64,000 bases of DNA from Sordaria brevicollis (Eukaryota > Ascomycota > Sordariomycetes > Sordariales > Sordariaceae), in assembly GCA_033439795.1 (NCBI GenBank), contig JAUTDP010000007.1:2294001-2358000 (forward strand). The letters run 5' to 3'. A program made the translations under genes and the position numbers. Positions 9,805-20,882 of the stretch are shown here, piece by piece (within the stretch, counting starts at the first letter, position 1; each line of letters begins with the position of its first letter). The notes beneath the pieces are model-generated. The model was not told the DNA's origin, searched no databases, and saw only the letters and a program-made list of their open reading frames with translations.

Positions 9805-12623
9805 TATTTCCACCGGCGGGGAGAAGAAGCTCCAGTTGGGACGGGGTCGGTCACGGTCGTCGTCTCAGTATGCTTAACTGGTGCCGGTGCCTTCGCTTGC
9901 TTCCACCCGGCACGGCGCTGCGGCTGGACAGCTTGGGAAGAAGACTGGACGGGACTGGACTGGACGTTGCGACTGGCGATCCACCAAGCCACCCAAGCCG
10001 GGGGTGGAATACCTAACAGGGAAAGTGATATGTCTGATACGAACGTGGGATCTGGAATACACAATGCGGATAGCTTTCTCTCGATGTTGTACCTCGCCTC
10101 TTGGTGGTTGAGTGACCGGCGCAAAGAATTGCGTGAGCCAAGGAGCCAGAATTGGAAGCAAAGTGGCACTGTAAGCACAAAGAGCGAATGTGACTTGCGA
10201 CTTTGCGATCTACGACTATCAAAACCTAGACGTAGAAGACACAAGAACCTCGATATGGTCAAGGCTAAGGGCAGAGGCAGGGCTAGAAGCTGGAGTAAGA
10301 CACCAGCAGGCAGCTTTGGGAGGAATTGGGTGGTGGTGTTTGTCGTGATGCTGCTGTTGGCGAAGAAGGCGCGCAGATACGCATTTGATATTGGAGCGAA
10401 GCCACAATTTTTCCCTGATCTCCAGCAGAGTTGCAGGCTTCCCGTCGTTCGTTCCCGCTTTGGGTGGTAATGGTTAAAGGATAGGATGGATGGATGGGGG
10501 ATACCTTATCGTAACCTCTTGAAAGGACTGAAGGAATATCCGCAACCCACCTATCCTTTCCGAAAAGAAAGAGGAGGTAGAAAAAAAAAAAAAAGACGGG
10601 ATCCTGGGAAAATGAAAGAGAGCTAAAACAGGCTGGCTCAGGCAGGTGAGCGTCGAAAGGTCACACGGGTGACAGAGGTTTGTTGAAGACTTGGTTGGTG
10701 GTGTAGCAGACGCAGCCTCAGTGTAGCTGACACGGGACCAGGCGAAAGTTGACAATAGTGAGATGGTCCGGGGAATCGGGGCACGGGGACCGAACAGGAA
10801 GGGGACCTTGGAGGTCTTTGGAGATTGAGCTTGGGGTTGACGCCTATCGTGGCGTATATCGTAGTATTCTGCTGGTGGTAGGCCCGGTGCTATTCGGTGC
10901 TAGCACGATACCCCATGCGTAGGCGCGCAAGCACTGGCAGACATGGGATGATTAGTGGAGGTGAGGTATGGGGTAAAGGCGAATTGAGGTTCCACGTTTC
11001 CAGCCTTGGGTTCAGGGTTGGCGAGCGTTTAAAAGGGCGCCCGTTTAAAGCCCGGGGGAGGGGAGGTCAGGTTATGCCTGTCAGGTTGTCCACTGAGTAA
11101 TCGGGAGTCTCTGGAAGAGTTGTTATGGATAAGGTGATGGCATGAGGAGATGGGCAGTTGATATCCGGGTTAATGTTGTGTGGTGTTGAGGGTTAAATCA
11201 GGCCCACGTTCGAGGTTGGTAGGAACCTCAAGCAGGTATCCCGTCCGCGGTAGGGTAGGTTGTGGTGGTGGTTGATAGTGTGTTGGCCTCGAGTCGCAAA
11301 AAGGAGAGCAAAATGTAGGGTCCAAGGAGAGCAAGGTTATGCCGCTGACGAGAGACTGAGTGAAGTGGTGAAATATGTTGTAGCTGGAGACTATAGAGAC
11401 TCAAAAGAGTCTTTTTTTGGTGCGTCTTGTACCGTGTGGAAAATTGAAGCTGAGACTGAGTGCCCGCCGTTCAGTTGAAGAGATTGAGGTGGATGGCCTT
11501 TGAGTGTGAAATGGGCACGGATGGGGAAAGTATCCAGTGGGAAATGCAACCGAATTGTGCAAAGATGCCTGCTCGAAAACCCCCCTTGAAATCCCTATGG
11601 GAAAAATGGCGATCGCGGCCCGATTCGGTTTGGCGTTTCTTGGCTTCTTTTTTCCTTTGGGCTGCAGTGTCACTGGCCGGTTGAGGAACCTCATGGCCCC
11701 CGCCAGTCAAGATGAGACGTCTCGTTCGTCACCAACCGTCACAAGATTCATGATGTCGGTCATAAAGATCGGATGTGCTACAGCACTTGCTGTAAGCCGT
11801 GTATTGGACCTGCCTCTCTGCACGCCCTCGGACGACAGTGCAGTTCCTTGTTAGCAGTTTCCCTGAAAGCCCGCATAACCTTTAACAGCACCCGACGACA
11901 CCCTCCTTTCGTCATACCTGACCAAAACGCACTGCCTGCCGGGTGTCGTTTGGAGTAACAGCGGGCGGGCGGGCAGGCCGGAATCGTGGCCGCAGATCTG
12001 AGGGTCGGGCGGCTTGGATTTTTGCAGCTCACATGCCAAATCAAAGACCTGATTAGCTGCAGCTCTTGATGATGATTTGCAACGTTTTCTAAAATAAACA
12101 ATAGACCCCTTTTTTATATTCAGGAATACGAACTTGTTGTCGTTCATACTAGCTTGTAGCTTTCTAAACTTTTCTTGACCGGCTCTCCGGTAAGAGATAC
12201 TCGTGTCAGGCCGGGCCTGAGGTGGTCTGGGTGAGTCCCAATCAACAACGATTGTTGCGAATCTGTTGATGTCGGGTTTGGTCTGATGTTGCTTAGCCAA
12301 TGCGATATCGCTGCCGGTCAGCTCATTTGTTCGATGGTACTTTTTTTTTCGGCCTGAGAGCTGGCTGTCCTGTCTTCCCACTTGTCTAATAAATCTGCGG
12401 TGTCTAAATAGTGGGACCCATACTCCTCGTATGTTTTTGTGTATAGTACCTATACCCTTCATCAGCCTTCTGTGCAATACCTTTTTCGAGCGTATCCAGT
12501 TTTCCTGCCACAGTGCCGAGTCCTTTTAAAATCCTTTCCCCTTCACTCCTTTTCCTAGCAAAACACCAACCCAATGATAGCAACAATAACTCCAACAAAC
12601 CACGTCATATCCCCGTAAAACTC
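9805..12623. other. Upstream region of histidine kinase and downstream region of ad-3A
   Basis: The 2.8 kb between two minus-strand genes holds no convincing gene. Frames here are short, or lack an ATG (such as 10262-9804), and overlap others on the opposite strand. A poly-A run sits near 10580. A possible 52-residue spliced frame directly after ad-3A (12404-12608) is described under findings. Confidence 0.6.
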
Positions 12624-13547
12624 TTAAAGTTCGGCAAGAGCTTCCTCCAACGTCTTGCCCGTAAGCAGCTTGAATGCCTCCTTGTACCTGGCGCTCGTAG
12701 CCTCGACAATCTCCTGGGGCATCTCGACACCGTCCTTGGCCTTGAGCCCCTCCTTGGTAAGCCAATTGCGCAGGAACTGCTTGTCGAAGCTATCCTGGTC
12801 CCGTCCGACCTCGTACTCGTTGGCTGGCCAGAAGCGTGACGAGTCAGGCGTCAAAACCTCGTCGATGAGCACAATGTCGTCCGTCTCCTCATCCAGGCCG
12901 AACTCGAACTTGGTGTCGGCGATGATGATGCCGTGCTCGCGCGCATACTCGGCCGCAGTGGTGTAGACCTTGAGCGCCAGCTCCTCAATGCGCGCCGCGT
13001 ACTTCTCTCCGACAATCTCGGCCGCCTTCTCAGGAGAAATGTTCTCGTCGTGATCGCCCAGCTCGGCCTTGGTGCTAGGGGTGTAAAGGGGCTTGGGGAA
13101 AGCGTCGCACTGCTTCAGGCCGGCAGGCTGGGGGATGCCGTGGACTGTGCCCGTCTTCTGATATTCGTTCCAGGCGCTACCAGTAATATAGCCACGAACG
13201 ATAGCTTCGATGGGGAAGACCTTGAGCCTCCGGACCTGCATGCTGCGACCTCGGATCAAGGCCTTATCTTGATCACTGACCGAGGAAGGAGGAGTGAGGC
13301 TAATAAAGTGCGTCTTGAGGTCCGGAATCCGCTCCTTGAGAACCTTGAACCAGTGGGCCGTAAGTTGAGTGAGGATGGCACCCTTCTGAGGAACCCCGTT
13401 GGCCATGATGACATCGTACGCCGAAATGCGGTCGGTAGTAACGAACAGCAGTGTCTTGTCATCGATCTCATACAGGTCGCGCACCTTGCCGCTGGTCAGC
13501 TTGGGCAGCGACTGGAGCTCAATAGTGGTTACCACGGGGATCGACAT
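12624..13547 (-). CDS. ad-3A: SAICAR synthetase (phosphoribosylaminoimidazole-succinocarboxamide synthase)
   Basis: Joins aspartate to CAIR with ATP in step seven of de novo purine synthesis, in the cytosol. It is a single exon of 307 codons; yeast Ade1 is 306. Visible family motifs are SGKVRDLYEID near the N-terminus, FVTTDRISAYDVIM, the substrate-loop sequence EAIVRGYITGSAWNEY, and IADTKFEFG followed by VLIDEVLTPDSSRFWP. The frame is open 33 codons further upstream, but family alignment and the good context ACCATGTCG place the start at 13547. In Neurospora this enzyme is encoded by ad-3A, whose mutants accumulate purple pigment; the symbol rests on enzyme identity. Two TGACTC sites lie 231-344 bases upstream of the start codon. 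It is transcribed toward the histidine kinase gene. Confidence 0.96.
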   Translation of the reverse strand: MSIPVVTTIELQSLPKLTSGKVRDLYEIDDKTLLFVTTDRISAYDVIMANGVPQKGAILTQLTAHWFKVLKERIPDLKTHFISLTPPSSVSDQDKALIRGRSMQVRRLKVFPIEAIVRGYITGSAWNEYQKTGTVHGIPQPAGLKQCDAFPKPLYTPSTKAELGDHDENISPEKAAEIVGEKYAARIEELALKVYTTAAEYAREHGIIIADTKFEFGLDEETDDIVLIDEVLTPDSSRFWPANEYEVGRDQDSFDKQFLRNWLTKEGLKAKDGVEMPQEIVEATSARYKEAFKLLTGKTLEEALAEL

Positions 13548-13777
13548 GGTTATGGTTGTTGTTATTGTTGATGGTGGTGGCCTGGTTTTATTAAAGCTGG
13601 TGGTGATGGATGGGATGGAACTAAACAAGTTCAAAAGATGAAGCAAAACTGTGCCGTGCAGTATAAAAGTATGTCAATCTTTATGAGGCGATCGGAGGTC
13701 GCGACTGGAGATCACTCGATGAGTAACGCGGGGGGAACTAACCACAATCTATGGTCAATCATTCAGGAACGAATTGA

Positions 13778-13783
13778 TGACTC
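13778..13783 (+). promoter_or_regulatory. TGACTC motif upstream of ad-3A
   Basis: TGACTC, preceded by GA, lies about 231 bases before the ad-3A start. In yeast the same core is bound by Bas1 in ADE promoters, and TGASTCA is the Gcn4/CPC-1 site. A six-base match is weak evidence alone. Confidence 0.3.
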
Positions 13784-13885
13784 CTTCGATAACATCTAGA
13801 GCGGGTCGCACCTCCAGTTGCACCATCGATGGGTATGTGGGCCGGATGTTGACGGCCGACTTTCGGCGACGGTGGCACGGTGGGA

Positions 13886-13891
13886 TGACTC
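13886..13891 (+). promoter_or_regulatory. Second TGACTC motif upstream of ad-3A
   Basis: Same core as the site at 13778, same orientation, 108 bases further from the gene. Two copies in a short promoter raise the chance that they matter, but function is inferred. Confidence 0.3.
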
Positions 13892-15994
13892 TCTAACTGC
13901 ACCACTATAAGCGAAGCAAGTCAAAAATTTTCTGTAGGTGTGTCTTTCTAGTGTCGTAGGGGCTGCTGCACAATGAAATGCACAATGCAGACTCGTTGCT
14001 CACCGCGAATGGCCGAGCAGAGCCCGTGGTGGCATGCCGTCCCACGTGTATGATCAGCGCCGGACCGACCGTCCGACCGTCGAGGAGGGGAGCTATTTGA
14101 ACCGCGTTGGACCGCTCGTCCACGTCCAGCCTTCCCGTTTTCCAACCAACACCCGACCATAGCGTCGCCGGTGACTTCTCGAGGCTGAGATCAGACCATC
14201 ATATTCGATTGGATACTTGAATGTAAGAAACGGAAAGAGCAAGAAGGAGGTCTGGATCGTGGACAGGTGCGCACTTGCACAAGTTGCACGAACTTGAAAG
14301 TTGGACTCGGGCAGGCACAGCTTGGGCCTCTGATTCGAGCACGGGCATTGTGTACCATACAGGCAAGAACAATCAGACGACGAGACGGGCGCTGCCGTGT
14401 AGAGGTACGCTGTAGTGACGTCGAAGCAGCCCTAGAGGTAGCAGGCGAACGGGAGGGTAAAAACTGAGGGATGGAATGCAGTGGGCCCAGTGGCAGTTGC
14501 CCTTGCCGCGGGTGGTGAGCGGCTGAACTTAATGGTGTACCTGAAGATTCCGCCGTTCTTGAAGATTGGTCCCCTCATCCCGTCCATCCCTCCACAGTCC
14601 ACCTCTCTACTCCATCTTCGGCTTTTGAATTGAGCTTGGATTTCTGGGACTGTCCGCCTTTTCCGCTGTTTTATCTTTGTGATGCCCTTCCAATGACCGA
14701 ATTTCTCTACAACCCTTGCCCAGACAGGCCAGAGTCAGATGGAAAAGGATGAAATGGCGCTAGCCTAACTACAGGCCAACTCCAGGCTTACATAAACCGG
14801 CTCATCTTTAGCGGCAAAGTCCTTTGATTGCGATTCGACAAATCGAGCCTCAACTTGGAGCCGTTCGCTTAAAACCAACCGAACCATTCATTTTGATGTT
14901 CGAGTGACGCAGCGTCAAGCGCAACCCCAAGCCCCGCGCTTCGAACGGGAGGAAATTGTCAGAGAAAATCGACCGTCACCGTGGCTGTCAGAACAACATG
15001 GAACGACGTTTGAAACGCCATGTTCGCTGGAAGGATGGAGCCATCCGAGGCTAGAGGTGTTGAGGACTTGAGGCTGACAAAGCTGGTTTGGGTGTTGCCG
15101 AGATATACTTTACCTCGGGCTTCTGGTCCTCTCCCGACAAAGAGAAATACGCGCGTCAAACAAAGATTATCCAAGAGTGCTAAGGAAATGGCGGTTTCTT
15201 GGGATGATATTCAGTTGGCTTGGTGGTCGTTTGTCGTGGGCTGATAGGTCGGCCGTGGTGAGCATCACAGCAGCTGACAGCGGGAATAACTGCTATTGAG
15301 CAGCTCGCCCCGTCGGATACGGACAGTAGGTTCTTGGCTCACTGCGTCGTTGGTTCCCCGTGGCTTCCTTCACAGGGGCTTGGAGGCTTTCATCGGCGCC
15401 CGTGGAGAAATTGGACATGGGGGAAGCTTCTGCCCCTGGAGCGCTGCCTTGAAATCTGTCCGGGGAGCCCCCGTCCACGCCACACCAATGTTTGGTTTTC
15501 GGCCAAGTCTTCCATCGGTTTGTAACGCCCAAGACTATCCAAGAGCTATGCGCCGCCGGGGTTCCTCCTGAGTTGCTTTCCGTCATCCAGCCGGCCGGCT
15601 CTTCGGCTTGCTCCTCGACATCCAAAAGACCGTCAATGACTCCGGATTTCTCATTTATAACCTTTGTTGCGCTTGACGTACCCGAGCGTGCAACCGAGAA
15701 ACCCAGAGACCCGCGAGACTGAAAAAGAGCGGCTACAGCGGCAGCGGTTCCGCTCCTCACATCCGTCTTGATACCCACCTCGACGAGGCGACACACCGAT
15801 CCGAACAGAAAGATCCAAGGAAGACCTGGTCGAACTTGTCAGCCCGTCTCCATACCGATTCTGGACCTCCATACTAACTTTGGACATCTGTTGACGTCTT
15901 CCGCCTTGAAGCGATCTACTTAATACTCTTCCGCTTCCTTCTCAAACTGCCACAGCATCTTTAGCCGTTGTGAGGAAAAGGGGTCATTGTTGAT

Positions 15995-17560
15995 ATGAAA
16001 TCTACGTTGGCCACCCTGCTGGCCCTGGCCTCAGCAGCCGTTGCCGAAAACAATGTTCTCAACTTCCCTCTTAGCAGAGGTGCTCCTCACTTCAGGATCG
16101 GCAACATACGCAAGAACGTCAAGCGCGACACCTACACCCACTCCTTGATCAACAACATCACGGGCGGGGCTTATTATGCCGAGGTCAGCGTGGGCACTCC
16201 GGCCCAGCAAGTCAGCGTTGTGTTGGATACGGGGAGCAGTGACCTCTGGGTTGTGAGCTATAAGGCAGACTTGTGCACCGACATTGAGATCCAACGGAAA
16301 TGGCAGGACTCATGCGACAAGACCTATAACCCGAACAGGAGCTCATCATTCAAGATCCTGGAGGAGGATGGCTTCGAGATCCGGTACCTCGACAACAGCA
16401 CTGCCGCGGGCGACTACGTCACGGACGACTTGAAGATTGCCGGTACTACCATCAAGTCCCTGCAGATGGGCTACGCGACCAGGACCGTTCGTGGCGCCGG
16501 CATCTTGGGTGTTGGCTACTCCTCCAACGTGGCTTCCACCCAGCGCTACCCCAACCTGATCGACCAGTTCGTCGCCCAAAAGCTCATCGCCACTAAGGCC
16601 TACTCGCTCTACCTCAACGACCGCCGTAGCGACCAGGGCAACATCCTCTTCGGCGGCATCGACAAGGACAAGTTCATTGGCGACCTTACAATCCTCCCCA
16701 TCTACATGACCAAGGGACAAGTCGAGCCCATCCACTTCGAAGTCGAGATGCAGAGCGTCTCGATCGACCTGACCAAGGACGGCAAGACGACCAAGATCAT
16801 CTCGACCAACCCTTCCCGCAGCCAGACCTCGACCATCGCCATCCTCGACTCCGGCACCACCCTCTCGTACCTGCCCAAGAAGATCACCGATCAGCTCCAC
16901 AACTTGCTCAGCGTCTACGTCGACGACCTGTGGGAGAGCGGCCTCACCTTCATCGATTGCAAGTACCTCACCTCCAACCCGGACCTGCGCCTTTCCTTTA
17001 CCTTTGGCGACAAGACCATCCACGTGCCCGTTTATGAAATCGTCCTCGATCTGCTCGGCGACATCCAGGACCAGCTCCCCTTCAAGCTGCCTTTCAAGCG
17101 CACCTGCATCTTCGGCATCCAGAGTACCGACGGCTTCGACGAGGACGGCTTCGATGAGGACTGGGCCCTCCTCGGCGAGACCTTCCTGCGGTCCGCCTAT
17201 GTTGTCTACGACCTTAGCCACCACCAGATCGGTATTGCGCAGGCGAACCTGAACAGTACCAAGACGGATATCGTTGAGCTGACGGGTGGCAGCGGCGGGT
17301 TGCCGACTGGGCTGAAGGGTATTAAGGAGTCGGCCACGAGCAATGACTCTGGATCAAACGGATCTGGTACTTCGACGGATAAGGACGGTTCGAAGGAAAC
17401 GGAGACAGTCACTGCTGGGTCTCAAGCTACGAGAACGGCCGGTTCGGGAACTGACGAGGAGAATGCTGCTGTGCCTGGCTTGAATCCCAGGGGTGCTCTG
17501 GCAGTTGCTGGGTTGACGGGCTTCTTTGCCCTTGTCGGCAGCGCGGTTGTTGCTCTATAG
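15995..17560 (+). CDS. Secreted or GPI-anchored aspartic protease (yapsin-like)
   Basis: Pepsin-family (A1) endopeptidase expected at the plasma membrane or wall. A single exon encodes 521 residues. Residues 1-17 form a signal peptide ending near AVA. A Lys-Arg at 43-44 suits kexin removal of the propeptide. The catalytic aspartates are Asp78 in VVLDTGSSDLWV and Asp285 in AILDSGTTLSYLP, and FGGIDKDKF is the usual flap-distal segment. Cysteines near 96 and 107 fall in a loop insert just after the first active site, as in yapsins. The last 90 residues are Ser/Thr/Gly-rich and end in a hydrophobic tail (ALAVAGLTGFFALVG), a GPI-attachment pattern. It converges on the RNA-binding protein gene 420 bases downstream. 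The substrate is not known. Confidence 0.93.
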   Translation: MKSTLATLLALASAAVAENNVLNFPLSRGAPHFRIGNIRKNVKRDTYTHSLINNITGGAYYAEVSVGTPAQQVSVVLDTGSSDLWVVSYKADLCTDIEIQRKWQDSCDKTYNPNRSSSFKILEEDGFEIRYLDNSTAAGDYVTDDLKIAGTTIKSLQMGYATRTVRGAGILGVGYSSNVASTQRYPNLIDQFVAQKLIATKAYSLYLNDRRSDQGNILFGGIDKDKFIGDLTILPIYMTKGQVEPIHFEVEMQSVSIDLTKDGKTTKIISTNPSRSQTSTIAILDSGTTLSYLPKKITDQLHNLLSVYVDDLWESGLTFIDCKYLTSNPDLRLSFTFGDKTIHVPVYEIVLDLLGDIQDQLPFKLPFKRTCIFGIQSTDGFDEDGFDEDWALLGETFLRSAYVVYDLSHHQIGIAQANLNSTKTDIVELTGGSGGLPTGLKGIKESATSNDSGSNGSGTSTDKDGSKETETVTAGSQATRTAGSGTDEENAAVPGLNPRGALAVAGLTGFFALVGSAVVAL

Positions 17561-17982
17561 TAGTTTTGTACACGAAATGTACAATTGGGTGGACAGTCTT
17601 ACACAGCATCAAGTACATATACGCCAGGGGGGTGTTTGGACATATAAATCCACACCTTGGATATAAAGGGGTTGGTTGTTTCTAGCGTATAAGTAGCTGC
17701 TACTGTACATACCTCTAGCCAGCAACGACGCAACAAGCGGTTACTGCCCTAAAATACATAATCACATAATTTTGTTCTAGAATATCACGCCTAGGTGATA
17801 ATGAACACATAAAGACATGACCGAACAATTGCTAAGTTGAGGAGGAAACTGATTTCCATCCTCGTTGGTATAACAAAATAGGATATCAAATAAAACGAAC
17901 CATCAACCTCTCAGGGGCAGATACTGAAATATCCTCACACCATAACATCATCCCCTCAGCTCCCGTAACATATTCTTACTCC
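17561..17982. other. Convergent 3' intergenic region
   Basis: The 422 bases between two convergent genes are AT-rich and carry stop codons in all frames, as expected for facing 3' untranslated regions. No further feature is seen. Confidence 0.7.
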
Positions 17983-20882
17983 CTACTCCTGCAACCTCTC
18001 AAACCTCTCCCTAGCCTTATCCCTCGTCTTCTCCACAAAGTCCGAAAACTGCCCTTTCGTCCTCCTGGCCGCTTCCTCGCTCGCATCACCCAACTTGCCG
18101 CCCTCCGCACCCAATCCCACACCAGGCGCATACGCCTCCGTCGCAATGGCCTGCGTCCGTCCCGTACCTTCGGCACCCAGACCCGCGCCGGCCGTCCAGC
18201 CCATCTTGGCCAACATGCCCATACCCTTGGACTTCTTCGCCGCCGCCGCCGCCTCTTCTTCAGCTTGTTCCTGTTGCTTGCGCTGCTTCTCCGCCACACT
18301 AGCACCAGCACCAGCAGAAGTAGTAACAGCAGACGAACCAGCAAGCCCAGCAAGCGCAAGCTGCTGCTTCGACAACTGGCCGCCTGGCTTGTTAGGCTGC
18401 AAGAACGCATTGCGGCGCTCCATCGCTCTGTCGCGGTACCGCTGCGTGCGCTGTTCCTCCCGCCGCAGCTTCTTATCGGGGACCATGGTGAGCGGCGTCT
18501 TACCCTTTGCGGCCAGCTCGGCGAAGGCGCGCTCTTGAGCGAGTGCGTCGGCAAGCATGCGCTTGTGCAGCTCGGATTCCTGCTCGTGGCGCCAGATGGT
18601 CTCGGCGTGCTTGAAGGTGCGGTGGCAGAGGTGGCAGTAGAGCGCGTCGAAGTCGGCGTATGAGGTGTACACGGGCGGGGCGTCGTGTTTGAGGCGAGGG
18701 GTGCGGCGGGTGATGGATCGCGGCTCCTTGTTGCCGAGCGCGGCGAGCTTGGCCGAGGCTTTGTCTTTGGTTTCGGAGTCTTTGAAGTGGTTGTGGACGA
18801 GCACTTCGTGGCTGATGAGCAGGTCCTCGCGCGTGTAGGGGCCGTGTCCAAGGTTGGTGATGTCTTCTTGTGAAGGAACTTCCCAATCGCAGAGGAGACA
18901 GAGCATGCGGTCCCAGTCGGCGTAGGAAAGGTATGAGTCGGCCCAATGAGGGTTCAGAGGCCCATCTGCCTCTTGGTCATCATCATCTCCATCGAAAGCT
19001 GCCGGGTCAAGGCCCCCTTCGGCAGCAGCCAGCTTTTTGCCGTGCAGTTCCGCCGCTTTCTTCGTCCACATCTGCATCTGGGGCATCATTGCGATGCCCT
19101 TCTCACCAGCAGCTGGCTCTTTCTTTCTGAACTTCTTCAGGAGATTGGCCTGGCGGGTGAGCGGATTCTCGATAGCACCGCCATCTTTGTGATCAGTAGG
19201 CTTTTCGGCACCTTGAGCTTCAGATGTAGGCTCGACCGAGACCACATGAATGCTAGGGTAAACACGCTCGTCCCAGTATTTCAGTCGAATGGTAGGGTTG
19301 TAGATGGGCTGGAAAGAAAACCGAGGATCCTCGTCCGGGCCAACATCAAAGGCCGGTATGAAGACACCGGTATGGATGAACGAAACGATGACTGCCCTTG
19401 ACCCAATCGAGAATCGAGGGGTATTGCGGAACTTTGCGACTGCACCCTTGGCGTCTTCAACCGTCGCGAATTCGGCGAAACCGTATCTCCAAGACTCGTT
19501 GCTCTTCCGGTTTCGTATCAAAAACACACGGCGTAGGCTACCAGGTTTTGCGCCGAGGTTTGCCGTGTTGCTGCCGGGCGCTGTTGACTTCAATTTGTGG
19601 GTACCGGTAGGCGCCTTCGCCGTCTCTTCGCGAAACAGCTTCATAACACCCCTGGCTAAAGCTTCCTCGGTCACCGACGCCTCCAAGTCTCTGATCACCA
19701 GGTACTGTGACGGCATTTGTTGAGGGTCTTCGTCGGTTTCTCCGGTCAATAGGGGACCCGATGATGGTGCTGCATAACTATAGCCGTAGTTGGCGTCATC
19801 TGCAGCCTGTTAGTCGACGGTTTTCCGGGCTATCCAAAAGAGAGGAACAGAAACCTACCAGGTCTTTCTATCTTGCATTTGAAGCACGCAGTACGGTACG
19901 CAAAGTTCATGGCACCGCACTTGGGGCAATCCCAGTCCTCATCTTCTCTGTGAGGGTCGTCCATATCGTTACGACTCTTCTCGAAGAAAATGTCCATAGT
20001 GACGTACTCCGAGTTAGGGCCGCGGGTGTGCTCAAGAGGGAACGATATGTCGGGATGATACTGTTCCATGAAACTCTCTGCATCCGCGCGACGTTTGAAC
20101 TCGACAACCGCAAGGCGACGACCGGCGCTGTCGTAACGGAACCGGACGATCTTGATCTGGTCGGTAGACATATGGGGATCTTGGGTGACATGATTGAATC
20201 CGTAGAGGACCTAATGGGGTGCGATAGGTCAGCATCAGCTAAACATGTATCAGGAGCTACGCGCCGAGCATCAGGACAGTACTGGAGCGACTCACATCAC
20301 GTTCGGTGGCGTCTTCCGGTATACCTTGGAGAGCTATGATCTTGCCTCCAGGCGCGGGCGCGGGGGCGTCGTTGTGTCGCCTGGAAGATTGACCTTCCTT
20401 GTGTGATCCGTTATGGCGACCGCTTGGACTTGTGCCACCTCGACCACGTCCTCGGTAATCATCATTGTCGTAATGTCTTCCCCCGCCGCCGTGGTGTCTC
20501 CCCCAATCTCCCCGACGGGCGCCGCCATACCGGTCTGACCTGCCTCTATCTCCATCGCCGTCTCCGGCGCCTTCGTGATATTCGCCGTCATCGTCGTAGT
20601 TAAGGCTTCTTGACGGACTTAGAGCATCTTGTTTGCGTGTCAGAACACAACCAAAGTTAGCCATGGCAAGCTCGGCAGCAACTTGTAGTAGGCACAAAAA
20701 CGGCCATCGTCCAGGCTTGTTCAGGTTTTACCCTCTCTCGACCGGTAGTACTCGCCGTCTTTTGGTCTTAGATCGTTCGAGCCCGGTAAGCGCGAGTATG
20801 GTGGCGGCGGACTACGACTCCGACGACGGTTGTAGCCACCAGCACCAGCGTCGCGCGCCCTGGAAGCGTAATCCTCGGGCAT
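17983..20882 (-). CDS. RBM5/RBM10-like RNA-binding protein: RRM, RanBP2 zinc finger, C2H2, G-patch
   Basis: Nuclear RNA-binding protein, probably a pre-mRNA splicing regulator. Four exons (20732-20882, 20296-20627, 19859-20210, 17983-19799) stay in phase and give about 883 residues. The N-terminus is Arg/Ser- and Gly/Asp-rich. RRM1 spans about 145-237 (KIIALQGIPEDAT, VRFRYDSAGRRLAVVEF). A RanBP2-type finger lies at 253-274 (DWDCPKCG, then CFKCK). A second RRM-like region follows (YLVIRDLEASVTEE, YGFAEFATVEDA). A C2H2 finger reads YCHLCHRTF followed by HEQESELH; an earlier CLLC segment may be another. The C-terminus has a G-patch (MLAKMGWTAGAGLGAEGTG). Order matches animal RBM5/6/10, but no OCRE repeat is seen. 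It shares a 646-base divergent promoter with the molybdopterin synthase gene. Confidence 0.9.

Larger units (their letters stand above)
13548..15994. other. Divergent intergenic region, ad-3A / aspartic protease
   Basis: About 2.4 kb between two genes that point away from each other. Apart from the TGACTC sites nothing specific is recognised. Short frames on both strands (the longest on the minus strand at 15293-15796) overlap each other and resemble no known protein. Confidence 0.6.

Noticed and set aside
9804..10262. 152-codon minus-strand frame ending in TAATG, overlapping the histidine kinase start
   Set aside because: It opens at TTG and contains no ATG at all, so it is not a credible upstream ORF; the stop/start overlap is coincidental.
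11851..12477. 208-codon minus-strand frame between ad-3A and the kinase gene
   Set aside because: Random composition, overlaps other frames on both strands, no recognisable motif, and lies in a 3'/promoter gap.
15293..15796. 167-codon minus-strand frame in the protease promoter
   Set aside because: No family resemblance and overlapping plus-strand frames of similar length; looks like chance.
16346..17224. 292-codon minus-strand frame
   Set aside because: Antisense shadow of the aspartic protease gene.
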